A DNA stretch of 64,000 nucleotides from Chaenocephalus aceratus (GCA_023974075.1 CM043800.1:4347319-4411318), one strand, 5' to 3'; counted from the first letter of the stretch, positions 1-12,113 are shown. Program-made: numbers and translations. Notes: generated from the letters alone by a model not told the origin.

Positions 1-1380
1 AGGTGGTGTAGATGGGATGTTGGCACTCCACTGGCAAACTACTTCCGTCTTGATGGTGTTGACGGTCAGTCCCATCCTGCTGTACGCTCTCACCGCAGCA
101 GTAAGAACAGACTGGAGGTCTTGTGGACTGTGAGATACGAGAGCACAGTCGTCTGCATACTGTAGCTCAATGACTCTCTCCCTTTGCAGTTTGGTGGTTG
201 CCTGGAGCCTTATGTTGAAGAGGTTGCCATCTAGACGAAAGTCCACTGCCACACTGCTACTGTCCTCAATCTCCTTGTGGAGGAGCTGGGTGACACATAG
301 CAGGGAGATGTTAAAAAGTACTGGTGCTCCCCTGCCTTACCCCTGTGTGTACAGGGAGGGGAGACTCTTGTCCTCCTATAGTCACCCGAGCAGTCATTCC
401 ATCATGAAATTGGCGGACAATGTTGACAAACTTTTTGGGGCAGCCAAACCTGATAAGGACTTCCCATAAAAGTTCTCTCTGGACAGTGTCGAAGGCTTTG
501 GAGAGATCGACAAAGGCCATGAACAGGTCCTGATGTTGTTCTCTGCACTTTTCCTGCAGCTGTCGAGCTGTGAAAATCATGTCCACCGTGCTCCTGCTCT
601 TCCTACATCCACATTGTGATTCAGGCAGTATTGACTCGGTGGTGTTTCTAATCAGCCTCTGGAGCATAACCTTTGCCAGGACCTTACCGGCGACAGCAAG
701 GAGCGAGATACCCCTGCTGTTGCCACAGACAGCCTTGTCACCCTTGTTCTTGTAAATGGTGACAACATTGGCGTCTCTCCATTGTTGTGGGACGTTCTCA
801 TCAGCCCAGACCTCGTGATGTACTTGTGTAATGCTCTTGTACAGAGGTAGCCTCCTTGTTTCAATAGCTCAGCAGGGATGTTGTCATTACCAGAGGACTT
901 GTTGTTTTTAAGGGAACGGATAGCTGATAGGACCTCCAGGAAGGTTGGGGGCTGGTCTAGATTGTGCATAGGAGGAAGTGTAGGCAGGTCGTCAAGGACG
1001 GTGGGGTCTGCATCAGAGTCCTGATTTAGCAGGGTACCAACATGTTCAGCCCATCTCAGCAGAATGCTATGCTGGTCCTTCAGGACTGTCAGGCCATCTG
1101 CTGTTTTCAGGGGAGTGATACAGCGGCTTATTGGGCCATAGATCTTTTTGACAGCATTGTAAAAGTTGTGCATGTCATTTTTATCGGCAAAAGACTGGAT
1201 TTCGTGTGCCTTTTTAGTCCACCACTCATTCTGCGTGACCCGCGTAGCCCTTTGTACTTCCCGACAAATTCTCTGCCATTGCTGCCTGGTGCTACTGGAC
1301 GAGGGGCTCTTTAGCGTTGCCCAATGTGCTCTGTGCACGTCCTTCAGCAAGTCATGGATGGTTTCCGAGTTTTCATCATT
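1..1380 (-). pseudogene. APE-type non-LTR retrotransposon (LINE) reverse transcriptase, broken
   Basis: Read on the minus strand, this is a LINE ORF2 remnant running off the left edge. About 230 residues (1350-652) hold the linker before the polymerase, ending near NNKSSGNDNIPAELLK. A second frame (667-311) has the fingers and palm motifs SRSTVDMIFTARQL and FVDLSKAFDTVQRELLW, followed by GVRQGS. A third frame near 180-130 holds the catalytic LQYADD box. At least two frameshifts separate these pieces, so no intact enzyme is made. The family copies its RNA into a nicked target site in the nucleus. The right end stops next to a CA repeat. I am sure of the LINE identity but not of the clade; the motifs fit the Jockey/I/CR1 assemblage. 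Confidence 0.85.
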
Positions 1381-1387
1381 TCAATTA

Positions 1388-1426
1388 GGACACACACGTA
1401 CACAGACACACACACACACACACACT
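1388..1426. repeat. (CA)n microsatellite
   Basis: An interrupted CA dinucleotide run directly beside the end of the LINE fragment. Confidence 0.9.
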
Positions 1427-2629
1427 CGCGAGCTTCCCCCAGACCAGTAATCCAAACGAAAATATCTTCCCTCCGTATTACTTTGATCATTTATTAGCCC
1501 CTAATAATCAATCAGATCGATGGATTCCAGAGAAGAGGAAAGGCCTTTTTCTCAAAATGATGACTCATGAGAATCATTATATCATGTGACATATTTTGCT
1601 TGATATTTGGAGTACAAAAACAATCCTGATAGCATTAGAAAGCTAGGAATCTCCTCTTTCCAACAGTGTATACGACTCAAAATGTGTCTTCGGGTCATTG
1701 CAACAGATTTCGAGCAAGTCACATATGTGACAGACCAAAAGGGAACTTTGGCATGAAAAGCATGGTAGTGCGTCTGCATTAGCATAGCTCAGAGTCCTGC
1801 ATCTAAATATGGAACAATAGGTGCTATCGACTCTAAGTCCAGTTAACATTCTATTATATCATTTTCCTCATAAGAACTTCATAATGTGTCTGCAGGGGAT
1901 ATAATATAGAGCAACATCTGAGTTATGATGGTATCAGACACACTGCTCAAACTACAGAGTGATTTTGTGAGGGCAGTGCATCAGCAGTGCTTTGAAGCGG
2001 CATGCTGATATGAGTATGGTAAAGTGTCGACATGTTGATGTGAGAGAAAAGTTTCAAGTGTGAAAAGATAAAAAGCTGCTGAAATGATCCAAAACATTTC
2101 CCAAACACTGGCTGAGATATAAACCTCTTGGATCCCCGACCTTACAAATAACACAGCGTCAGTAGAGTTTTTAATTAGCATGACATCAGAAATATTGGTT
2201 ATGGATTTTGAGCTCTAATGGGGAAATAATGTTTTTCACAATTAGTTTGTTATAAATGATATAAGTGACAAATACATGATCTGGACACAGTTTTTAGCCA
2301 TTGAGCTAAGATTTACGGTAAGTTGATTAATGCATGCGTCCATGTTGGCGCATGCACACTAGATCTGTCCTCTTTACTGCCATTGGGCAATCGGTTTAAA
2401 AGGTGGCGTGCCGTTTGCAGTAGTTGGCAGAAGTTGATGTGCAGAAAAAATTACACAATGAATGTGAAAGCCCAAAGGTCTCTGTAGTATTTACAACAGT
2501 CCAATGCGAGTTTCACAAAATGTAACTGGCTGTTCTGCAGTGGGTGATTATGGCTTGATGGTCCGGCACGTTACTCCATTCTAGAGACTGCTAATGGAAC
2601 CTGCGGCTGTAAAGAGAGTCACCAGTGAC
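1427..2629. other. Non-coding stretch, nothing recognised
   Basis: AT-rich sequence with only short unrelated open frames. I see no domain, splice-consistent exon or terminal repeat here. Confidence 0.5.
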
Positions 2630-3208
2630 CAGTGTTGGGACTAATGCGTTACAAAGTAAAGTGTTACTGTAACGCATTATTTTTGGCAGTAACTAGTACT
2701 CTAACGCATTACTTTTTAAATTCAGTAACTCAGTTACCGTTACTACATGGTGCGTTACTCCGTTACTGCGTTAGTTTTTTTATATAGTCAACAGCCAGGC
2801 GAACAGAGATGAGAACTGTACTACCCCGCTTTCAAGGAGCTAGTTAGCATGATAGCATGTCCGGGCGGCACACGGCATATGAAACGGAAAACTTTTTCCA
2901 ACAACCTGGAGAAAGAATATACAAAAATGTAAAGCCAGCTAATATCGATGCTATCCAGATTGCATATAATGCATGTCAAGTTGATCAACAGGTTGTATTA
3001 TTCTCCAATGCAATAACAGTACTGAGATGAAGGCTATAAGGGCATTAATATAATGGGAGCCCTTTTTTTAAGTAACTAACACGTTACTTTTCACAGTAAC
3101 GCATTACTTTTTGGTGTAAGTAATCAGTAAAGTAACTGAGTTACTTTTGAAATGAAGTAACTAGTAATGGTAACTAGTTACTGGTTTTCAGTAACTAGCA
3201 CAACACTG
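2630..3208. mobile_element. hAT-like non-autonomous element (GTAACG-rich ends)
   Basis: The element opens with CAGTGTTG (2630-2637) and closes with its reverse complement CAACACTG (3201-3208). Both ends are rich in GTTACT/AGTAAC motifs, as in an abundant fish hAT MITE group. No transposase is encoded. The flanking 8-mers do not match, so the right boundary may not be the original one; a second copy of the right-end sequence lies at 3818-3899. Confidence 0.6.
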
Positions 3209-3817
3209 GTCAAGATACACTTTGGCTCAAGGGCCTTCACCACTGCCACAACCTCAAAGGACCAGCAGACCAGCATCACTACAGCTGCCTCCACGTCCAT
3301 CTGTGCCTGCCACCAGGTCAAGATACACCTCGGCACAAAGGCCTCCACAACAGCACCAACATCAACTCAGCTAGCAAGGAGGTCTCGTAGAGCACACGTA
3401 CCTTCCACACAGCCACCAGCATCAACCCGGCACAATCAAGCGTACCTCCCTCCAACACAGCCACCAGCAGCCCTGCACCATCACCCCCACCTGCACAGCA
3501 GCCAGCCCCACTGTCTTGGAAGATGGACAAAGATCCTGCCACTGCTCCCCCTGTCTTTACATTTATAATGAGTAGTTGGTAGAAAAAGTTCTGATATTAT
3601 AAATAGTAAGATTTTCCAGTTTCTTATATTTTTATAAATAGATGGATGAAAAAAACATATTTATAATAAATTGTTGGTTGAAAAAGAGTTATACAGTAAT
3701 GCTGAATTTGTACACACACCTTGGTATGTCAAATGAAGTCATTCAGTCCTGATGTATCTCAGTCCCTGCTGTGGGGAAAGTAGATTGATAAACAACTATT
3801 TACTCAAAATTCAAATT
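3209..3817. other. Low-complexity CCA/CAG-rich stretch, then AT-rich spacer
   Basis: The first 330 bases are rich in CCA, CAC and CAG and contain the phrase GTCAAGATACAC twice (3209 and 3318 areas), giving proline-, threonine- and glutamine-rich translations in several frames. No known domain is visible and I do not call a gene. The remainder is AT-rich and lies between the two copies of the hAT right-end sequence. Confidence 0.4.
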
Positions 3818-3899
3818 GTAAGTAATCAGTAAAGTAACTGAGTTACTTTTGAAATGAAGTAACTAGTAATGGTAACTAGTTACTGGTTTTAAGTAACTA
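3818..3899. repeat. Second copy of the hAT right-end sequence
   Basis: This 82-bp segment repeats 3116-3197 with a single difference (C3190 versus A). It is a direct repeat about 700 bp downstream. Confidence 0.85.
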
Positions 3900-4126
3900 C
3901 ACTGCAGACAAGCAAACAGTACCAATGGCAATTTTACACAAAATGTATTTGAATTAACTGCATTAATGTTATAACTGGTGAATAATCAGTTATTTTTCTG
4001 TCATAATAATATATGTGTTGTATGTTTTCCATCCATTTCATTTGTTTTATGCAGCTATAATAGCATGTGCCATCTCAGAAATCCATTGTATTAATGGAAA
4101 TGATTTCAAAACCTCAAACTACTAAT

Positions 4127-4690
4127 TTCATTTCATTTCAAACCTTTATTTAACCAGATTGGTCCCATTGAGATCATAGATCTCTTTTTCAAGGGAGACC
4201 TGCAGCATATAGGTTCCACATGAAACACAAAACAATAAAGGACATTATACATTATATTTACAGGATACATAGTTATAGACATTTACAAGTGCCCATTGTA
4301 TCAGCAAGCATTTCATTTAGCCTAGCTTTAAAAACATGTAATTACAATATGGGGATTCAGACAGATTTGATTGAAGGGAACTTTGATGATAATCTTCTCC
4401 AGATCAGGGTGATTTATCAGTTTAAGTTAGACTTTGAAAGAAAAAGAACTTGTGTTGGAACCAAAGTGGCAGCATGACCAACAGAAGGGATTCAGTGATA
4501 TTCTAGCACTGAGCACACAGAAACAGTGTGGTGTCCTGTGATAGGCCAGTCCACATGCACACTGGATATCCATCATGCTCAATGAAAGCTGGACAAAGTG
4601 TGCGTAAAAGATGTCTGTGTGCTGAGATAACATTATAATGCACTAAAGGTCTCTCACTTGAAAAATGACCAATTTCTAAATGTATCACAA
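4127..4690 (-). mobile_element. LINE 3'-end remnant (L2/CR1 type)
   Basis: The start contains CTTTATTTAACCAG followed by a TTGAGATC/TCTCTTTTTCAAGG block. The same terminus is seen at 55733-55800 (minus) and 55441-55505 (plus), where it belongs to the CR1/L2-type LINE described below. Only 3'-untranslated and degenerate coding sequence seems to remain. Confidence 0.55.
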
Positions 4691-6399
4691 TATTGTAACG
4701 CCACTCGACTGACCGCAGACACTTATTGCTGTTATTACCTGGCTTTTGGCTGTATAGCTGGGTGAGTAGAATGAATGGCTGGTGATGAACAGTGGAGATC
4801 TTACAGTACTTCCAGCTTATACCATGAATATCGGTTTATAGCTGTGTTACCGGTCTCAGGATTGGGATCTGAGTACGGCTGGGAACAATGACAAGAAGTC
4901 ACACACGTTAGCGTATGAATGTTCTGGCTTCATTAACCATCTTCAAATATATGTCTATGTCTCAAAATAGCATATTTATTTATGTTCCTCTTGCATATTA
5001 GCTTAAATGCCAAATAGCCATATCAAATTCACTAAAATAATCAAATCTAATTTGAAATAAATAAACTTAAATACTTTAGACAACAATACCACTACAATAA
5101 CTGAATTATCTGTATATTCTGCATATCTACCTTACATGTTACACATACTCTGAATGTGTCACAAACTTAGATACACAAGGTAAACGACTCAAACACACGA
5201 CCCGGGAGACAGAGGTAAAATATGAGTAAATACTTTATTTTCAAAAATAGGAATACAAAACATGATCGACACTCTTAAATGAGGTGAAAAAAGGCTCAAA
5301 AAGGCACGAAAGAAAATCGCTCACTAAGTGAGGAACAAAACTTACAACGTAAATCAGGAGCATGAATCAGGCTTGAGATAAGATAAGTAATTGCTGGTAC
5401 GCAGACTACTGACATGGAGACAGGACAAGACGAACTGACACAAAACAAGGGGAGACTGGGGAGTGGAAACAATTAGGGACGGGGCTGACGCTGATGAGAG
5501 GCACACACAAGGGTAGGGAGTCAAAGAACCTTGGCTGAAGTTGAATAGTCCATTTAGCTTAGGAACCTTCCTAACGGAGTGAAATGACCCGGAAGTCCTT
5601 CACTGGCAGCCATGATAAGTGCCGTTCTAATTCTCGAGTAGATGATAGGAAAGGAGGTTTCAAACTTCCTTTATAACCTCCTTTAGCTTAGGAACCACTG
5701 GACCTCCCTCACCGAAAGGAGAGGAGAAAATGCTACCCCACAATGCCTTGCAGCCGCAGCATTTGCCGTCACTCAACAGTCGGCCGTTCACGGAAACAAA
5801 CGATTATGACCGAGAAATTATATCATGAAAGTTACGGTCACTAAGCATTTTAAAACGTATGTGGTAAGCTGCCAAAGTGCTTTGTTTTGAACGTTCATCG
5901 GTATTATAATCAAAAAGAGAAATATGAACGTGTTGAACGATGTTTGAATGGTGATATACACACTGATAGATGTTAAGGACTTACGTTTATAATAAATAAT
6001 CTGTATTGATTTTAAGATATTTTCATAGTTCATACGTATTGGGATCATTTGTATTAATGTGGACCGGAGGGAGAGGGTGACGAGCATAAGTTTCACTTCC
6101 TTTTTTATTTAAATTCCCAACTTTGGTCATGAGGAATATGTTTCTCTGTTGTCCACGTTCATAAAGCATAAAATAACAGCATCAGAGCACGGTGCAGAGT
6201 CTCTAGATGAGTTTACAGTAGTCCCTCGTTCTTATTATACATCCATGTTGTAGTCCGCTGTATAGAAAACTGTAGTTTCCATAGTTTCCCCACAGCAGCA
6301 GACACACATTTATGACGTCCGCTAGAAGAACCACTAGAAGAACGGACTGATGAGGAAGACCTGCTTGATGCACCGGAAGAGCACACTGTACAAATATTC
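4691..6399. other. Non-coding stretch with probable unclassified interspersed repeats
   Basis: No coding sequence is supported. The part 5160-5560 reads like a dispersed fish repeat (GC-richer, ACAAAACAAGGGGAGACTGG and similar), and the phrase TTTAGCTTAGGAACC occurs twice, at about 5555 and 5680. Neither can be assigned to a family by eye. Confidence 0.35.
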
Positions 6400-6466
6400 A
6401 CCGTGAATTCACAATAATTACCTGGCAACTTGTTGAATGACTTTCACAGTAAGATTCACAGCAATT

Positions 6467-6586
6467 TACTGTGAATGTCTTCACAGCAATGTATTGGAAT
6501 TTCACATCCATGATATGACAATATATTACTGTGAATGTCTTCACAGCAGTGTAATGTAATTTCACATCCATATTACAATGCATTGT
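6467..6586. repeat. Two 60-bp tandem repeats inside a TTACTGTGAA-rich repeat
   Basis: Units begin at 6467 and 6527, exactly 60 bp apart. The first 45 bases of each differ at three positions. The surrounding 6400-6770 is rich in ACTGTGAAT/ATTCACAG, suggesting a degenerate non-autonomous DNA transposon. Confidence 0.6.
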
Positions 6587-6787
6587 TGTAAAGGTAAAAC
6601 TGTATACTGTAACTGCACAACTTCAATGACTAAGGAATTACAGTATGTTACTGGGAAATTACATCATTTTCTTGTACATGCATTACAACAAGGGCCTGTA
6701 CTTTTACATTTCTATTGTGAAAGCAATGTAGGAGTTGCCACTAATTTACTGTGAATTTACAATGATAGACGTGCATAACTGTAGACC

Positions 6788-6887
6788 CCAGCTCCGGTAC
6801 TTCCTGGAGGAAGCTCATACTGTACAATGGTTTCCTGTCAAATACTAAACCAAAGTGTGAGCTTCCTCCAGGAAGTACTGGAGCTGG
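6788..6887. repeat. 30-bp inverted repeat with 40-bp loop
   Basis: The arms 6788-6817 and 6858-6887 pair with one mismatch (around the GGTACTTCCTGGAGGAAG core). Partial complementarity continues beyond the arms. It would form a stable cruciform or RNA hairpin. Confidence 0.85.
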
Positions 6888-7109
6888 ACTACAAAAATGC
6901 ACATAGGCTATTGTACAACTAAAAACACACCAAACGCACAACTGAGGTAAAATCAATGGAAGCCCACTGGCATATTTATTGACAAAATTAAACCTGAATA
7001 GACAAACAGGTTGAAAACATCATCAACAGTGTGGTGAAAAAAGGAACTAATTCATGCACACACTCAAAAGAAAAAATAGGCACAGGGACGACAGGATCAG
7101 GTCAGTTGT

Positions 7110-7224
7110 CTATGCAGACCATTCAAAGTCTATCAGCTTCCGGTGAAGGGCGCTCACGTGAGGGTTAATGGAGCTTCGCTTCTTTGCCTTGGAGCCTTTC
7201 TCCGGGTTGATGCCCAAGAAGCAC
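7110..7224 (-). CDS. Candidate terminal exon of an unidentified protein
   Basis: On the minus strand an acceptor ATTAACAG precedes an open frame of 37 complete codons ending in TAG at 7110-7112. It includes CFLGINPEKGSKAKKRSS and finishes IDFEWSA. The first base completes an AGG codon split with the exon at 7668-7786, so the frame crosses a 443-bp GT-AG intron correctly. The composition (basic KAKKR block, aromatic C-terminus) is protein-like. I do not recognise the family; it could be a host gene end or a protein carried by a DNA transposon. Confidence 0.45.
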
Positions 7225-7667
7225 CTGTTAATAAGCAAAGATAAGTTTCAGTTTTAAATAGACTCATGTATTTCAGGCAGCATTTATCAAGGTGTCTTTT
7301 CCCACACCACACCCTGATGAAGACTGTTACCTGTTGGATCATCCTCTCACAATACAATTATGTTTAGCCTAGCAGAGTGCCTCAGGTACCTCTAACATAA
7401 GGTTTACTTACTTATCTGAATTTTGAAGCCTTACTATAATGTGAATTAAACCATTATGTCAATTTTTTTAACAAGATAGCCCAGCAACATCAAGTGATGG
7501 TGTGGTCCCAATTTGCATAGTTGGTTCCAGGCTTCATACTCAAAGCATTTCATCTACTTTATGGCCTCTGTAGAAAGGCATGGACTTAATAACCAGATAG
7601 TGAAACACAACTTGTGCATGATAAGTCTTACTGATGACATTGATCATGTGTTTGAGTGTTACAATAC

Positions 7668-7786
7668 CTTTGGATGAACTCCAGTGTGCATGATCCAACG
7701 GGATACTCGAGGTTGAAGAGTAGCTGCTGAATAAAGCAGCTACCCCATGCAAAATCGATAGCATCCATCCAGAAGGCTTCATTGTG
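7668..7786 (-). CDS. Candidate penultimate exon of the same unidentified protein
   Basis: This minus-strand frame reads EAFWMDAIDFAWGSCFIQQL then LLFNLEYPVGSCTLEFIQ and ends at a donor (AAAG followed by gtattg) at 7668. Joined to the exon at 7110-7224 it keeps frame through a split arginine codon. Upstream, the frame meets a TGA just inside a possible TTTCAG acceptor at 7791, so the true start of this exon is unclear and the gene may be broken there. There is no function I can name. Confidence 0.45.
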
Positions 7787-8024
7787 TCACCTGAAATTAA
7801 CAGATACCCCGTCATGCGTTATTGTGGATAGGTACATTCCTAGAATCAATCAAAACAAAAGAATACTTGAGCTAGAAATGTCAATTCCAGATCTGAGTAA
7901 CATTCATGATTGGCCAAAGACCAAAAATCAGGAAAATATACAGTGCAGAGGATGCAAGGACATGACACAGAACCCTCCACTTCAGGTGGACGGCACTTTT
8001 CTACTCCACCATCAGTGAGGTAGG

Positions 8025-8330
8025 CTACATAATAGTCACTGTAAAAGCATCAGGGTCCCTGTGCAGATAGGAGAATCTGGCTGAACGACATATTGTTTTT
8101 GACAGTTTAGTCTGTACATAATTTATATGGTGCTTCCAATTGAGTTTTTCATCAACAAGCAGTCCTAAAAATGTACATGCACCAACTTTTTCTATCTCGG
8201 TATTGCAAATCTGTATAATGCAGTCATTTCTACTCTCAGACTTTGTATTGAATAACATTTGTTTTGGCCACATTAAGGGATACTTTATTAACTGCAAACC
8301 AGTTACATAGTAGAGCAGGGAATTCAAAGT
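8025..8330 (-). pseudogene. LINE reverse transcriptase C-terminal fragment
   Basis: The minus frame shows FLGLLVDEKLNWKHHINYV, the thumb-region motif that follows the palm domain in CR1/L2/Rex-type reverse transcriptases. The preceding residues resemble the usual N-x-K-KT-x-ML-F segment. Palm, endonuclease and 5' parts are absent, so this is a short 5'-truncated, decayed copy. Confidence 0.7.
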
Positions 8331-8759
8331 TCAGGTTCAACCTCAATATATTTGGGGAGAATTAAAAATGAGCCGTCTTTATTTGTAGACAGCCAAGCCC
8401 CCTCCTGTGTTCGGTGAAGCATTATATGCTTAGAAATCCAATGTAGGATATAAACACGACTAAACTGCAATGATAGCAAAGCTGTGGCTTGTGTTTTTGG
8501 GGTAATAAAGTCCAAATCATTGCTGGGCTGTCAGCCAATGAGTGACGTCTGAGGAAGATGAAAAATGTAAATTAAACATTGTTGAGAAAATGCTGCATCT
8601 CTTGCATTTATTGACATATAGGAGCCTTATTGTTTACCTTTTTAATATCATTTTTTGTAATATTCAATTGCTTGGTTTTCGTGAAATTAGCCTAGTTTTC
8701 CTATTAATGTGTAACAGATTGATGCATCTCCACAGATCATCTTAAAGGCTTCGGAATCC

Positions 8760-8843
8760 CCCCCATTGTAGTTACAAAACTGTAAAAACGAGGGCCCCCC
8801 AACAGCATCTTGCATTGGGCCCCAAAAATCTAGACACGGCCCT
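8760..8843. mobile_element. Possible hAT-type 3' terminus
   Basis: The stretch ends with TCTAGACACGGCCCTG immediately before the minisatellite. Its reverse complement CAGGGCCGTGTCTAGA looks like a hAT terminal repeat. No matching left end was found, so this is tentative. Confidence 0.35.
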
Positions 8844-9843
8844 GCTTACACTACACACCAGACACTGCCTTACATTACACACCAGACACTGCCTTACACT
8901 ACACACCAGACACTGCCTTACACTACACACCAGACACTGCCTTACACTACACACCAGACACTGCCTTACACCACACACTGCCTTACACCACACACCAGAC
9001 ACTGCCTTACACTACACACCAGACACTGCCTTATACTACACACCACACACTGCCTTACACCACACACCAGACACTGCCTTACACTACACACCAGACACTG
9101 CCTTACACTACACACCAGACACTGCCTTACACCACACACTGCCTTACACTACACACCAGACACTGACTTACACTACACACCAGACACTGCCTTACACTAC
9201 ACACCACACACTGCCTTACACTACACTGCCTTACACCACACACTAGACACTGTCTTACACTACACACCACACACTGCCTTACACTACACACCAGACACTG
9301 CCTTACACTACACACACACACTGCCTTACACTACACACCACACACTGCCTTACACTACACACCAGACACTGCCTTACACTACACACCAGACACTGCCTTA
9401 CACCACACACCACACACTGCCTTACACCACACACTGCCTTACACCACACACTGCCTTACACTACACACCAGACACTGCCTTACACTACACACACACACTG
9501 TTACACTGCCTTACACCACACACCGGACACTGCCTTACACTACACACCACACACTGCCTTACACCACACACCAGACTCTGCCTTAACTCTACATACCAGA
9601 CACTGCCTTACACCACACACCAGACACTGCCTTACACTACACACCAGACACTGCCTTACACTACACACCAGACACTGCCTTACACTACACACCAGACACT
9701 GCCTTACACTACACACCAGACACTGCCTTACACTACACACCAGACACTACACACCAGATACTGCCTTACACCACACACCAGACACTGCCTTACACCACAC
9801 ACCAGACACTACACACCAGACACTGCCTTACACTACACACCAG
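8844..9843. repeat. 24-bp minisatellite, left part
   Basis: About 40 head-to-tail copies of a 24-bp unit (CTTACACTACACACCAGACA plus CTGC), with frequent shortened units (near 16 bp) and C/T variants. Open frames on both strands here are by-products of the 24-bp period (8 codons) and are not genes. The array continues at 11994 after a transposon. Confidence 0.95.
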
Positions 9844-11993
9844 CAGTGGCAGTTCTAGAACATTTTACATGGGGGGGCAAAGGGGCGGCAAGAGGTCATG
9901 CCAGGGTGGCATGTGAGGGCGGACAGTACGTGGTATTTTATACTGTATATAACCTATTTATTGTTAATTCATGCCCTAACACAAGTGTTCTTAATGCACA
10001 AGACAAACAAGGTGTTCAGACAAACAATCGGGTGCCCTTTGAGTCCCCCAAGCTTACTTCAATAATTTTAAATGAAAGGAACTACAACATGTATTTGAAA
10101 GCAATGAATTAATGGAACAGGTTGTTTTGCATTACAATGTAAAACTAAATATATATATTTTGTTTTAAAAAAATTGGTTGTCTTAGTATTAGACAGACAT
10201 ATTTGCATGTCCTCACTAAGCCTTATTACATATTAATTTAAAATTAAACAAATCAAAATGGCCAATTATCCCAAAATGTTGCTGCTAATATAATCATATG
10301 CTTATCAACTTTAACTGATCAAAAATAAATTCTGAAAAAATACTTGAATTATCTATGAAATTGCAATATTGTCCCTCAGTTTGTTTCAACCCCGTCATGC
10401 CATACCATTTACCCTCCTATTAAAATAATGGATCAGTCCATGTGTGATCTGCAGGGAGGATCAGTCCATGTGTGATCTGCATTGAGGGAATTACATCACA
10501 AAAGTGTCAGTTTCTTCTCCTACCTATATTTCAGTTTTTGTATTTTCAGATTAAGATTGACAAGGTCAACATTTCAACTCTGTTATATGAATTAATTATA
10601 GTAAATAATTGTTTATTACAAAATAAACAATATTTTTGCAAAATATTACAATTGTGTAATGTCCTTGATTTCCATGTGGTGCCATATCTTAGCTAAACAA
10701 GGTCTCATGCCTACTTTTTGTCAAAACTTCAACCCTGTTACATTTTTTCAAGGAAATTCATAGTAATTATTTATATGTTGTGGCTGAGGTGGGAACATGT
10801 AAGTAGTCCACTACCAGATGTTATGACCAAAAAATTGGTTTCATTTTTCAAAGATATAAAGACCCAAAAGGCACCCGATTCAGAGAATTCTGCATACTGT
10901 AAGTACTTAATTATAATTAAGTACACAAATGACATCACCCATCTCTTCAGAGAGCTACAGGTAACCTGTGCAGCAACACATGTCAATCAATATTTGTCAA
11001 TACTAAGAGCTGCTAGATTGAGCTGCTGTGATGGAATATGTAAGGAGAATAAGACCACATATCCCATGTGGTCCAGCTGGAGTCTCCTCTGCCTCCTGAT
11101 CCCTGCCTCTGTCCCTCTTTCTGACACTTCATCTTTATTCCTCATATATATTTCTTCTTCTTCACTAATGTCTTCATCTCCTCCTCCTGCTCTGACCCTC
11201 CTGGTCTCTTCATCTCCTCCTCTTCCTCCTGGTCTCTTCAGTGAACTCTCTTTTCCTTTTCCTCTTTCTGTTCGTCCTGATCACTTCTCATATGTATTTT
11301 TGTTGTTGTTGAATCACTCCTATACTCTGGCCTGCAAGAGTCTACTTGTGAAAAGCACTGGTACAAATGCTTGTAGAACTTTACACGTTCGGGCCATGTA
11401 AGTAGCTAATATGTAGCATATCATAAATATAACATCAGAAAGTATTTATCAAACGCACACAGGCTCTGTGTTTAGATCCAGTTTTTACGGTAGAGGATGT
11501 ATCCTGGTTTCATTGATCTGGCCTCATTGCTGTGATGTGTAGTTTACGTGGATTTAACAGTAGGCTACCGCATAGTTTAGTGATCGATCTCCCAGCTAAC
11601 GCTGTCTGCGTAGTATTTTGTAACGTAACGCCCCAAACAGCGCCCATCTGTTAAACGCTATCGATTCAAACGGTAGCGTTTTATTAATATTTAGTTTCAA
11701 GCTCTCGTCCTTAGTAAAAACAAAACTAGTGGAAGGGGAAATGCTCCCAGGGGAAGCTGATCCATAGGTGCTGGGACAGCTCACTCCCTCTCTGTAGCTC
11801 TGTGAGCCGCGGTCTGTGTGAACGCCGCTCCGCAGTTTAATGCAGGGCTGTAGCTGCGTTTTTAACGGGCCTAAAATTATATTTAAAATGATTCACTTTT
11901 AACTAATGTAATGCTTGTTTCGTTGCTTGAGAAGCTTGTGGAAATAGTGTAGGTTTGTTTTAGTACAGTTTCCCCCCCGTAGATCCGCCCCGG
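9844..11993. mobile_element. hAT element inserted in the minisatellite
   Basis: The element is flanked by a perfect 8-bp duplication CACACCAG (9836-9843 and 11994-12001), which is part of the minisatellite unit. The left end CAGTGGCAGTTCTAG and the reverse complement of the right end (CCGGGGCGGATCTAC) agree at 10 of 15 positions. Both ends have a G7 run near the terminus. Internal sequence includes a pyrimidine-rich CTCCTCCT tract (11090-11260). A 227-codon open frame (10718-11401) shows no transposase motif, so I treat the element as non-autonomous. Confidence 0.85.
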
Positions 11994-12113
11994 CACACCA
12001 GACACTGCCTTACACCACACACCAGACACTGCCTTACACCACACACCAGACACTGCCTTACACCACACACCAGACACTGCCTTACACCACACACCAGACA
12101 CTGCCTTACACTG
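11994..12113. repeat. 24-bp minisatellite, right part
   Basis: Five regular copies of the same 24-bp unit as at 8844-9843, here mostly the TTACACCACAC variant. It begins with the duplicated target site of the hAT insertion. Confidence 0.95.

Noticed and set aside
3167..3568. Thr/Pro-rich 133-codon frame as a mucin-like gene
   Set aside because: Starts inside a transposon end, is low-complexity, and no splice or promoter context supports it.
8772..9740. Repetitive Cys- and His/Thr-rich open frames
   Set aside because: By-products of the 24-bp minisatellite; the composition is that of the repeat.
10718..11401. 227-codon open frame as a transposase or host gene
   Set aside because: Lies inside a hAT element but has no zinc-finger, DDE or hAT dimerisation motif; the Ser/Pro/Leu-rich part is a CTCCTCCT tract.
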